This document shows, in pieces, positions 24,801-36,800 of a stretch of DNA of 64,000 nucleotides. The stretch is taken from NCBI RefSeq assembly GCF_902477725.1, contig NZ_CABSIF010000004.1:1-64000 (forward strand), given 5' to 3'. Every line of letters begins with the position of its first letter. The stretch's first letter is position 1. A program made the translations under genes and the position numbers. A model generated the notes under the pieces. It searched no databases and had not been told where the DNA came from. It saw only the letters and a list, made by a program, of their open reading frames with translations. Origin of the DNA: an uncultured Desulfovibrio sp. Lineage in GTDB: Bacteria; Desulfobacterota; Desulfovibrionia; Desulfovibrionales; Desulfovibrionaceae.

Positions 24801-27800
24801 TGACGTTGATATTTCCTTTCGCAGTTTTGTCAGCTGCGAAACGCTGTTTGATGTGGAAGCCCTGCTTGGCGGTGTTCGTGCGGAGTCGGCCCTTGCGGGC
24901 ATTGAAAGCGCGCCGCTCAGCACCGGGCAGTTCCGCATCTGGGCCTACCAGCAGGTGAACGAAGGCTCCATTGACTACAATATGCCCCTGCTGCTTGAAC
25001 TGCGGGGCGACAAAACTGCGGATTTTCTGGAAGGCCTGCGCAGGGCTGCCAACGCGCAGGAGCTTTTTCACTGCACCGTGACGGGCGATATAGACAATCC
25101 CCATTTTGCGAGGGGCAAGGGCGAGGTCTACCTGTGCAGCGTGGCCATTGCCGATGCGCGCGAAGCGGCGGTATTTTTTGACCAGCAGATACACACGCCC
25201 TTTGATCTGCGTGTGGAGCCGCCCGTGCGCCTTGTGGCCGCAGTTTTGCCGCAATGCGTTCAGGTGCTGGTGCTGGTGCACCATGTGGCGGGCGATGGCG
25301 AAACCCTTGAAATCCTGTTGCAAAATGCCTTGCGTTATTTGCGCGGCGAACCTCCCGTGCGTGGTCTGCTGGCTGTGCAGGAGGCTTTTTGCCGCAGGCA
25401 GGCCGCTTATGCGGCATCGCCAGCCTGCGCCGATGATGCTGCCTACTGGCAAGAGGTGCTCACGCCGCCAGTGCCCACGGTGAATCCGGCCGCAGGAGCC
25501 GCCAGCCGCAAGGGCGCCATGATCGGCGTTGACCTTGATGCGGAAACCGCGCAGGGGTTTGAAATTCTGGCAAAAAATTCTGGCGCGAGCGTGCTGGCCT
25601 GCTTTGTGGCCTTGGCGGGGCGCGCACTCTGCCGCCGCTTTGAAAGAAAGGAACTGTTGCTGGGTGTGCCCATGGGGCTGCGCGAAACGCAGGACGAATT
25701 CTGCGCTGCCGGGTTCTACGTCAACACCGTCCCCCTGCGTGTGCGCCTTGACGGCCTTGAAGACAGCGCCGCCGTGGCCGATGCCGCCCGGCAGATGCGG
25801 CAGGCCATTGAGCACAGCCGTTACTGCGCTGCGGATATTGTGCCCGAATTTCTGGCAACGCATGCGCATTTTGAACCTGTGGGAGTTCCGGGGCTTGAAC
25901 TGAACAGGTTGGAGCTGGAATTGCGGGCCAGCAAGCTCACAGCCAGCTTTACCCTCGTAACGGGCACGGCTTCGCGCATTGTGCTGGAGTATGACGCGGG
26001 TTGCATCGCCGATGCCGCGGCCCTGCTGGATGATCTGGCGCAGAGCATGCGGCGTGCCTGCGAAGGGCTTGCCCGCCGCAATCCCCGGCAGGTACTGGCC
26101 GATGCCTGGCGCGAGATTCTGCACCCCGGCAGTTCCAGCGCTGTGCAGGAAGAAAACGACTTTTTCCGCGATGGCGGCGATTCCATCAAGGCTATCCAGA
26201 TAACGGGCATTCTGCGCCGCAGCGGCATAACTGCCTTGAGCGCGCCGGATTTTTTGCGTAAGCCCCGCTTTGGCGATCTCTGCACTCTGCTGGAAAGCGC
26301 TGTCAGCGACCCATCTGTAACGCAGGCTATGGACTATACGCCTGTCGCCCCTGGCGAGCGGGTTCCCCTGCTGCCTTTTGCCCGCTATTTCCTGAAAGCG
26401 CACCCCAGCCACTGGCAGCAGTTCTTCATGCTGCTGCCGCTGGAAATCCGCGCGGATGTGCCAACGGCGACCATTGAAGCCTGGCTGCAAACCCTGCCGG
26501 AACATCACGAATCCCTGCGCATGGCTTTTGCGCCGGATCATGCCGTGCTGCTGGCCGAACCGCAAAAAATAACCCTGCACTGCCGTGATTTCGCCGACAC
26601 TGTGGAGCAGACAAGCCTGCTGCGCGAAGCTGTGGCGGAGATCACGGCGGGCCTTGATGCGGCATGCGGCAAAACTCTGGGTACCATGTTGGCCCGGCAG
26701 GGCGAGAGGCGCTTCTTGTTGCTGGTGGGGCATCACCTTGCGCTGGACGCGCTCTCGCTTGAAACCCTGCGCCAGGGCTTGCTCCATTATTGCCGTACGG
26801 GGAAAGTCCAGCGCGAAGCGCACGGCCTTGCCCTGCGCGCCCGCGAGGTTGAGCGGCTGCGCGCTGGCGGGGCATTCCCGTCTGCGGAACAGCGCGTTTT
26901 GTGGCGGGCTGCCTGCGCAGAACCATGCGAACCCTTGCGTGCCCTTTTGCCGCAGGGCAGGGGCCGGGACAGGGCCGTCAGCCGTGCCCGTCTGTCCGCG
27001 CAGCTTGAGGGCTTTCGGCTGGAATACAGCACCGCTGCCAAGGCCGATCTGTTAGCCGCGCTTGCCTGCGCCCTGCACGCCCAAGGGCAGAAGGCGGCGG
27101 TACGCGTAACGCTTGAAAGCCACGGGCGCGATGAACTTTTGCCCGGATTTGACGCCAGCCGCAGCCTTGGCTGGTTTACGGCAGTTTGCCCCATGCCTCT
27201 TGAGCCTGCCCTGAACTGCGCGCAGGCCCGCGAAGCCCTTGGCCCGTGGCTGGCGCAGCATTTCAGCCCTGAAAACTGCAATGCCTATGGGTACCTGCGG
27301 CAGGAAGATCCCGTTGAATTTGGCTACACGGCGCAGATTGCCTTCAACTATCTGGGGCGTGTGACGGGCCTGCCAGACGAAGAGGCCTCCCTGATGATTT
27401 CGGCTCTGGCGCCGGGGCTTGTTCCCGAGCTTGTCCATGCCGACATGGAGGCGGATGCCCCGCTGGAACTTTCGGTCTTTTTTGACCAGAAGGGCATCCT
27501 GCACCTCGGGGCGTGGTTCAGCCCGCACTGTCTGACGCAGGATTGGGTTTTCGGTTTGCTCCAGAACTGGCTTGCCGCCCTGAAAACCCTGCCCGCCTAT
27601 CTGCCGCAGCAAACTCTGGACGCCATTTTTGCCGCCTGCGGCTGCCATGCGGACGATGTGGAGCGCATCGCGCAGCCGGATGCCGGGCATGCGCCCTTGC
27701 TGTATCAGTCTCTGCTTGCGCAATCAGGGGTTTACACCCAGCAGGTTGAATTTCATTTTCGCGGCCCGGTGGATATTTTTGGGCTCATGCGCGCGTGGGA

Positions 27801-30800
27801 AGCGCTCACCGCGCGGCATGAAAGCCTGCGTTCCCTCTTTCCCATGCCGGTGGAAGGCGAGTTTTACCGCGTGGTGTTGCGCAAGGGCCGCACCAGCCTT
27901 GAATTTCACGATTTTTCTCACTTGCCGGAGGCCGAGGCCGAGGCGGAAGCACAGACCCTGCTGCGCGCGGAACGGCAGCGCGGCTTTGACGTGCAGCGCG
28001 GCCCCCTGCTGCGGGCGCGGTTTTTCCGCCGGGGTGCCGACCGCGTGGTCATGAGCTGGTGCTTCCACCATCTGCTTATGGACGGCTGGTGTATGGGCGT
28101 GCTGTTGCGGGAACTTTTTGCCATGGCCGGGGCCAAGGGCGGGCCAGAAAACAGCCGTTTGCCGGAGCCTTTCCCGCTGGAGACCTATTCCCGCTGGCGC
28201 GCGCAGTTTGATGAACGCGCGGCGCGGGCCTACTGGGCCGGATTGTTGCAGGATTTCAGCGGGCCGACCGGGGTTGAGCTGGCGCAATCGGCTCCCCGCG
28301 CTGCCACCTCCGGGGAATTTGACGAACCGCAGACAGTGGAACTGGAACTGGACGCCGCACAGAGCGCCAGCCTGCAAGAGCTGGCAAAAACAGAGGCGGT
28401 GACGCTTTCCGCCCTTGTTCAGGCTCTGTGGGCCGTGGTGCTCGGCAATGCCAACAGTGGCTGCCGCGATGTGGTCTTTGGCGTGGTTACTTCCGGTCGT
28501 CCGGCGGAGCTGGCGGGTATTGAGTCCGCCGTGGGGCTGTTCATCCAGACCTTGCCCCTGCGGGCGCGCTGGACAACCAGCGACTCCCTCGGCGCGCTGC
28601 TGGCCCATGTGAAAGAGCAGAATCTGCAGCAGATGCGCTATGGCTATGTGCCCCTGGCGACACTGGGCAGAAATCTGCTCGACCACCTGATGGTCTTTGA
28701 AAATTATCCTGTTGATACGTGTTTTGATCACAACCGCGTTGAATTGTGCGACATGCGCGGTTTTGAAAAGCTGCCTTACGCCCTGGGCATTTCGGTTATT
28801 CCCGGCGTAAATCTGCGTTTCCGCTTTTTGTATGATCCCGAGCGTTTGCCAGAGGAGAGGGCGCTTGCCCTGCGCAACGGGCTGCATGCCGTGCTTGCGG
28901 CAGCGGCCTCAGGGGCCGGGCGTACCTGCCTTGCGCTGGAAGAAGCGGCGAGCAACGCGGGGCTGACCGCAGAAAGGCCCATCGCAGAGCATGACGGAGC
29001 AGAGCGGTGCGGGACAGAGCCGTGCGTTGCAGAAAGCGCGCCCGATAACGCTGCCGCTGCAGCCGTGCAAGCCCAGGTCCCGCAGGGGCCGGATGTGGCG
29101 GCTCTGGCGGAAACCGTGCGCGCGGCCTATGCCGCCGTGCTTGGTTGCCCCGTGGATTCTGTGGATGCGGACTTTTTCCAGCTTGGCGGGCACAGCCTCA
29201 TAGCCATGAGCTTGCTCTCGCAGTTGAGCAAAAGCCTCTCTGTGGCGGTGGGCATAGAGGATGTGATGGGCTATCCCAGCCCGCGCGCCCTTGCGGCCCG
29301 CATTGGCAGTCTGGCAAAGCCGGATGCTGTTATTCCGCGAGTGGAAGGGCTTGCAGCCTACCCCCTGTCGCCAGCCCAGCAGCGTATCTGGTTTCTGCAA
29401 AAGCTGCATGAGGGCGGTCAGGTTTATGTTATTCCGTTTGCGGCCCGGTTGCGCGGCCCCGTGGATGCCGTGGCCCTGCAAAAGGCCCTTACCCTGCTTG
29501 AAGAAAGGCACGATGCCCTCCGCCTGCGCGTGGCGCTGGATGCGCCGGAGCAAAGATTTGCACCTGCTGGCGGCCTGCGGCTTGAATGCTACGACACGCC
29601 CCTTACCGATGCCGTCTATCTGGGCATGAGCCTGCCTCTGGGGCCGGAAAGGCCCTTGGTGCGCGTGGCCCTGTTCCGGCAGGAAGACGGCAGCCATGCG
29701 CTGGTGTTCTGCTTCCATCACATCATTTTTGACGGCTGGTCGGCGGAAGTTATCACCCGCGAACTCAACGAAGCCTACGGCGCCGTGCTGCAAGGCAGCG
29801 TGCCGCAGTGGCGGCCTCTGGATCTGGATTTTGCAAGCTACGCCCTGTGGGAATCGCAGCGGGAGGCGGAAGGTCTTGAACAGATATGCAGCGACCTCGC
29901 GCCGTTGCCGGAGCGTCTGCGCCTGCCGCTGGATTACCCCCGCCCGGCGGTGCAGCGTTTTGAAGGGGCCGTGCAGAGCTTTGATCTGGGCCTTGAACGC
30001 AGCCACGCCCTCAAGGATTGGGCCTTGCGGGCCGGGGTGACGGTATTTCCCGTGCTGCTTGCTCTGGTGGATGCCTTTTTGCTCCGCCATACCGGGCAGG
30101 ACGACATTATTGTGGGCTGCCCCGCGGCAAACAGGGAGCATGAGCAGGTTCAGGGAGTTGTGGGCCTCTTTGTCAACACGCTGGCAGTGCGGGCGCGCAT
30201 GAACGCGCAGGGCGGCTTTGCCGAGCTGGCAGGCACGGTGGACGCCGCGTTCAGAAAATCATTGTCCGCGCAAAACTGTCCCTTTGAAAAAGTTATCGAA
30301 GCCGTGGGGGTGGAGAGAAATGCCGCGCGCAATCCCGTGTTTGACGTATTTGCCGCGCTGGAAGACGCAAGCTGGAACAATTTTGGCCGCACGCCTCTGT
30401 GCATGGAACCTCTGCCCTTGCCGCACCAGTGTAGCAAGTTTGACTTGAGTTTTTACTTCAGGGAGCGGGCAGACGGCGGCTATACGGTGGATGTGGAATA
30501 CTGCACCGAGCTTTTCAGCCCGCAGACAGTCCGCCGCATGACCGAGCGCCTGCTGACCCTTGCGGACGCCGTGCTGGCTGATGATGCAAAGCCCCTGGCA
30601 GAACTGGATATTCTGCCGGCGCAGGAGCGCGCAGAACTCGCCAGCTTTAATGATACGGCGGAACCGCTGGATATCGCCGCCGACATGGACAGCCGTTTTC
30701 GCGCTCAGGCTGCCCGCACCCCCCATGCTCCGGCAGTACTGGACGCCGCAGGCACGACTGTTTCCTACGCGCAGTTCAACGCGCAGGTGGATGCCGTGTG

Positions 30801-33800
30801 TGCATGGCTGCAAGGGCAGGGCGTGGAGCGCGGGCAGTATGTGTGCGTGTGCTTTGAGCGCTCGCCCGCGATGCTGGCCTGCATTTTTGCCGTTTTGCGG
30901 CTTGGGGCCGTCTATGTGCCGCTTGCCGCCACCTTGCCCGCCGAGCGCAAGCGGTCTGTGTTTGAAGACCTCGGGCAGTGCGTGGTGCTGTGCGAGGCGC
31001 GCTTTGCGGAAGCCTTCTGCCAGAATGGACAGAATGGACAGAATGGGCAGTGCGGGCAGTGCGGTCAGCGCGTGCTCTCGCCTGATTTTGAGGCGCTGAC
31101 TGCTGGCGCGCAGGTGCCGGGCGGCGTTCCTCCTTATGAAGCGGAACCGCTGCCGCCGGATTCTCCGGCCTACGTGATCTTTACTTCCGGCTCCACCGGG
31201 CGGCCCAAGGGCGTGCCTATCGAACACGCCAGCGTTGCCAACCGCCTGTTGTGGATGCAGTCGCGCTTTCCCATCGGGCAGGGCGATGTGGTGCTGCAAA
31301 AAACCACCACCACCTTTGACGTGTCGGTGTGGGAGCTGTTCTGGTGGGCGTGGCAGGGCGCGGGCATTGCCCTGCTGGAGCCGAATGCGGAGAAAAATCC
31401 CGCCCTCATCGTGCAGGCCATTGAGGCCCGCCGGGTCACGGTGCTGCATTTTGTGCCGTCCATGCTGCGGGCTTTTCTGGATCATCTGGAGGCGCACCCC
31501 GGCGATGTGCGCAGGCTGCGGTCATTACGTTATGTGTTCACCAGCGGCGAGGCCTTGCCCCGCGAACTGGTGGCACGGTGGAATGCCCTGACGCACGCGG
31601 ATCAGTTGCAGGTGGAGCTGCACAATCTCTACGGGCCCACCGAGGCGACCGTGGACGTATCGTGGCAGCCCTGCCTGAACACGCCGCCCCAAGCTGTGCC
31701 CATTGGCCGCCCGGTCAGCAATACCCGGCTGTACGTGCTGGATGCCTGCAAGTTCCCTGTGCCGCTGGGCGTAACGGGCGAGATCTATATTTCGGGCATT
31801 CAGGTTGCCAGAGGCTATCTGAACCGGCCAGACCTCACGGCCCAGCGTTTTATGGATGACCCTTTTGCCCCCGGCAGCCGCATGTACCGCACGGGCGATC
31901 TGGGGCGCTGGCTGGCCGATGGCAGCATTGAATACCTCGGGCGCAACGATGATCAGGTGAAAATTCGCGGCTACCGCATTGAGCTTGGCGAGGTCGAGGC
32001 GGCGCTTGGGCGCTGCCGGGGCGTGTCGCAGGCCGTGGTGCGGATGGGGCGCATTGGCGAATACGCGGCGCTTGAGGCCTTTTTGCTGCCGCAGGGCGGC
32101 GCACGCCTTGATCTGGTTGGCATCCGCGCGGAGCTTGCTGCCCTGCTGCCCAACTACATGTGCCCCTCCCGCTTTTTTGTGGTGCAAGATATCCCGCTGA
32201 GTCCCTCGGGCAAGGCCGACCGCAAACGTTTGCAGGGCCAGCCCCTGCTGGCGGGTGGAGAAAAGAGCGCCGCCCCCGCTGCACACGGCCCGGATGCATT
32301 GCAGGCAGGTTCGCAAACAGGCGAGGAAACTGGCTCGGAATCCGGCGTCTCCACCGCACAGATCGAGGCCGTGCGCGAGGTGTGGCGGCAGGTCATGCCG
32401 GAAGTGGAAGCGGGGCCTGATCTGGGATTTTTTGACGCGGGCGGCAATTCGCTCCTGCTGGTGCGGCTGCACACCCTGCTGGACAAACAGTGGCCGGGAG
32501 TATTCACGCTGGCGGGGCTTTTTTCAGAAAGCACCATCCGCGCGCAGGCCGCCTTTATTGCGCGGGCGCAGCATGCTGGCAGCAGCATTGCAACTTGCCG
32601 CGCAACCACCGCGCCCATAGCCATTATCGGTATGGCCGTGCGCCTTGGCGACTATGCCGATGTGCAGAGTTTCTGGCGTGATCTTGCCAGAGGCGCGGAC
32701 AAGAATATCCCCATGCCCGAAAAACGGCGCGGCGAAACGCGGCAGATATTTGATGCCGTGGGTCTCGCCTTTGACGATGCCCGCCTGCGTGAGGCGGCCT
32801 ATCTTTCGGATATTTCATCCTTTGATTACCGGCGGTTCGGGCTTTCACCCAACGATGCCAGCCTGCTTGACCCGGCCCAGCGCGTGTTTCTTGAAACAGC
32901 CCTGCGTGCCCTGGACGATGCGGGCTACGGCGGCAGCGCACTGGAAAACGCAGATGTGGGCGTTTTTGTGGGCGCAAGCCCGGTGCGTCTGTTCCAGACT
33001 GCCGTAACGCGGGCCTTTCCCGATTTGGCGGAGCAGACCTACCTGCTCAATGTGCCTTCCAACGTGCTGGCCCGCCTGAGCTACATGAAAAACTGGCACG
33101 GCCCAGCGGCCAGCGTTGATACGGCCTGCTCGTCCGTGCTTGCGGCCCTGCATCAGGCCTGCCGCAGCCTGCACGAGGGCGAGTGCGCCGTGGCCCTTGT
33201 GGGCGGCGCGCATGTTATTGATCTGCCTGTAAAGGCCGATGCGGCCTTTGCCATTGAGTCTGTCTCTGGTCGTACCAGAACCTTTGACGCCGGGGCCGAA
33301 GGCGTTGGCGCGGGCGAAGGGGCGGCGGTATTCCTGCTCAAGCCGCTGGATGCCGCACTGCGCGATCATGATGCCATACATGCGGTGATCCCCGGCAGCG
33401 CCGTCAATCAGGACGGCAAGTCCTCCAGCATGGCCGCGCCCAATCCCGAGGCGCAGGCCGAGGTCATTGACCGCGCTGTACGGAACGCGGGCGTCTCGCT
33501 GGCGGACATCCAGTTTTTTGAGGCCCACGGCACGGCGACGGTTCTGGGCGACCCTGTGGAAATCGAGGGCCTGCGCAGGGCCTTTGCCCGGCAGGGCGCG
33601 CGGCGGGAGCAAAAGGCGCTTATCGGTTCAGTCAAGGGTAATCTGGGGCATCTGGATGCCGCCGCTGGCGCTGCTGGCCTTGCCAAGGCCGTGCTCTGCC
33701 TTGAAAACGGCCTTGTGCCGCCGCAGCCGCATTTTGAGCGGCCCAATCCCCATATTGATTTTGAGGCCGCGCCCGTGCGCGTGGCGCAGATGCTTGAGCC

Positions 33801-36800
33801 GCTGCCCCCACAGGAGCGGCCCTGGCGCTGCGGCGTCAGTTCCTTTGGCCTTAGCGGCGTAAACACCCATGTGATTGTGGCGGAGCATCAGGCGGAGCCT
33901 TTGCCGCAGGACGACGGCCACTGGCAGTGCGTGGTGTTTTCCGCCCCGGACGAAACCTCGTTGCAGGACTACGCCAGGGCGATCGCGGCGGCTGTGGCGC
34001 GCAACGAGGGCTGGGCTCTGCATGCCGTTGCCGCCACCCTCATGACAGGGCGGGATGCCCTGCCTGTGCGCGCGGCCCTTGTAGTGCGTTCCCGGCAGGA
34101 ACTGCTTGAACAACTGGACGCAGAGGTCACGGGCATTGCCGTGGGTAATGCGGCACGCCATGACAGCCGGGACAGCATGGAAAATTCGCTCCCCGGCGCA
34201 TTCTTTGTTTCGCAGGAAGCGGCGCAGGCAGCCGCTAGCGCCTATCTTGCCGGGGCAAGCCTCGCGTGGCCCGCAGAAAGGCCCGTCTACAGGGTGCATC
34301 TGCCCGCAGCTCCTCTCGCCGCCGCTACATTGTGGCCGCGTTTTGCCGCGCATTTTCTTTCCGAGCCTGTCATGACGCCTGCCGGAAAGGCCTTTGCCCT
34401 TGCCGTGGACAGGCCGGATTTCTGGCCTGCGGCGGAGCACAGGCTTGAAGGCACTCCCTTGCTGGTGGGCATGAGCCTGCTGGATTGTCTGGGATGGATT
34501 GGCGGAGCCGCTCCCCTGAGCCTGCATGATCTGCGCTGGCGCAAGCCCGTAACCTGCGGCCCCGGCTGTCGCGCGGTATTGTTGGCGCAGGAGCAGGGCG
34601 ATGCCCTTGCCGTGGAGCTGCACCACTTTGAACCTGCCCCCCGCAATTCTGGTGAGGCTTCCACGACAGGACTGTCCACAGGCACATGGAACGTGGCCGC
34701 CAGCGGCCTGGTGCGCGGCGGGATTGCCCGCCCTGCGGCGTTGAATCTGGCTACAGTGCGCGAAAGCCTGCACGAAATAGAGCAGCAAGATGCGCCGGAA
34801 GATTCGCCGCTCATGGTCAGCGGGCGCTGGCAGTGCCGCAAGGCACTCTGGGGAGCGGAGGACGGCAATACTCTGCTGGCAGAGCTGTGTCTGCCCGAGG
34901 CCTATCGTGCGGATTTCAATACCTTCCGCTGGCATCCGGCCATGATGGACATCGCCGCGAGCCTTGCCCTGCGCGATGCTTACGGTTTTGTGCCCGCTGG
35001 TTGCCGCATGGCGCGGCTCTACAGCCCCCTGACCGCGCAGGCCTTTGCGCTGGTGCGCATCACTGACCGCCAGCAGGGCATGATTGTGGCCGACTGTACG
35101 GTGACGGACGCCTCCGGCCAGATTGTTGCGGAACTTGAAGGGATGACCTTTATGGCCCTGCGCAAGGGGCAAACTGCTGGCAAATCCGGCCCGGATACGC
35201 CGCAGGTTCATCCTTTGCATGGTGAGCAGCCGCAGCCGGAACTGTACGCCATTGGCTGGAAACAGGCCGATCTGGAAGGTTGTGTTGCCGGGCCGCAAAA
35301 CATCATGCTGCTTGGCGGTCAGGGTAGCCTTTTGGGTGAAGCCCTGGAGCCGCTTGCCCACGCGCGCCGCCCCTTGCCCTTGCAGGCGGATGAAGCCCGC
35401 GCTCTGGCGCGTGAAATTCTGGCTGGCCCCACAGATCATCTGCTTTGGCTGCCTGCATTAGAGCCCGGTGTGCAAAACGACACGTGGCCGCTCTGCGCCC
35501 TGCTGCAAGAGATTTGCAGCGGCGGGCTGCGCCGCCCCCTGCGCGTCACTGTTGTGGGCCGCGGGGCTTTTGCGCCGGATGCCCCTGCCCATGAACCGCA
35601 TCAGGAGTCTTTGCCGCAGGGCGCGTTATACATGGGGCCGCTGCTCTGCCTGCCGTGGGAAGAGCCCAGGATTTCCTGCGCCTATGTGGAGCTTGAGGAG
35701 CAGAACGCAGCTTCCGTAGCGGCCCTTGTATCCAGCCTCGGGCTGGTTGACGGGCCATATGTGGCGGATTGCGACGGCACGGTGCGTGTGCGCGAACTGG
35801 TCAAGCTGCCGTCTGCGCCTGCCTCTGCTGCCACGCCTGCCATCACAAAGAACGGTTGCGTGGTGATTACCGGCGGCCTCGGAGGCATGGGCCAGACGCT
35901 GGCGCGCCAGATTCATGAGCGCCACGGCGCGCACGTGGTTTTGCTGCACAGAAGCAGCCAGTTGCCGCCCCATGCGCTGGAGGGCATGCCCTTTGCCGCC
36001 TTCCGCTGCGATGTCACGGATGCCGCGCAGGTTGAAGAGGTTTTTGCAAAAATTCGGAGCGAGGTCGGCCCGGTGCAGGGCGTCATTCATACGGCTGGCG
36101 TGGCTGGCAGGGGCTACCTGCTGACCAGCGACAGGCAGGGATACGAATCCGTGCTGGCCCCCAAGGTGGCTGGCGCCTGGAACCTGCACAAGGCAACCCT
36201 TGGCGATGATCTGGCCTTTTTTGTGCTGGCTTCATCGCGCACGGCCCTTGTGGGAGCGCCGGGGCAGAGCGACTATACCGCCGCCAATGCCTTTTTGAAT
36301 GCTTTTGCCCGGTATCGCCGCCGCCTTGGGCTGCCCGCACTTTCCATCAACTGGAACACATGGTCGGGTGTGGGCATGGCTGTTCGCGAGGGGCTTGGCA
36401 ACGGGCCGGAGGCCGCAACCATGCTTGCGCCGCCGCAGGCCCTTGCCGTGCTAGAGGCCGCGCTTGCCAGCGGCGAGGAGCTTGTGGCTGTAGGCATGAC
36501 GGGCGAAAACGCAGAGGATTTCGCCCTTAACGGCCTGCCCGGCAGCGCGTCAATCAGCAGCAGTGCGGCGAAGGGCAACGCCACGCAGGCGCAGCCCATG
36601 GGCAATGCCGATCATTTCGATGGGGCAGCCCTGCTTGAGATTATCCGCGATTGCCTTGGCTATGACAGGCCCCTGAACAGAGAGGACGACTTTTTTGATC
36701 TGGGCGGTGATTCCATTGCCGCAACACGCATCGTGAACCGGTTGGACAAGGAGGCGGGGCTTGCCCTCGCTGTGGCGGATCTGCTGGAAAGCGACACCCT

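Noticed and set aside
22708..26823. 1371-codon open frame on the minus strand opposite synthetase 1
   Set aside because: It is the antisense shadow of the GC-rich synthetase frame. The translation is low-complexity and lacks domains, while the plus strand shows every NRPS motif.
31020..31068. Short repeat array as a possible CRISPR
   Set aside because: Units are contiguous nine-base coding repeats without spacers. No CRISPR array or cas gene is seen anywhere in the window.
33896..34395. A hidden acyltransferase domain between KS and DH
   Set aside because: No GHSxG or other AT signature is visible and the space is too short for an AT fold plus linkers.
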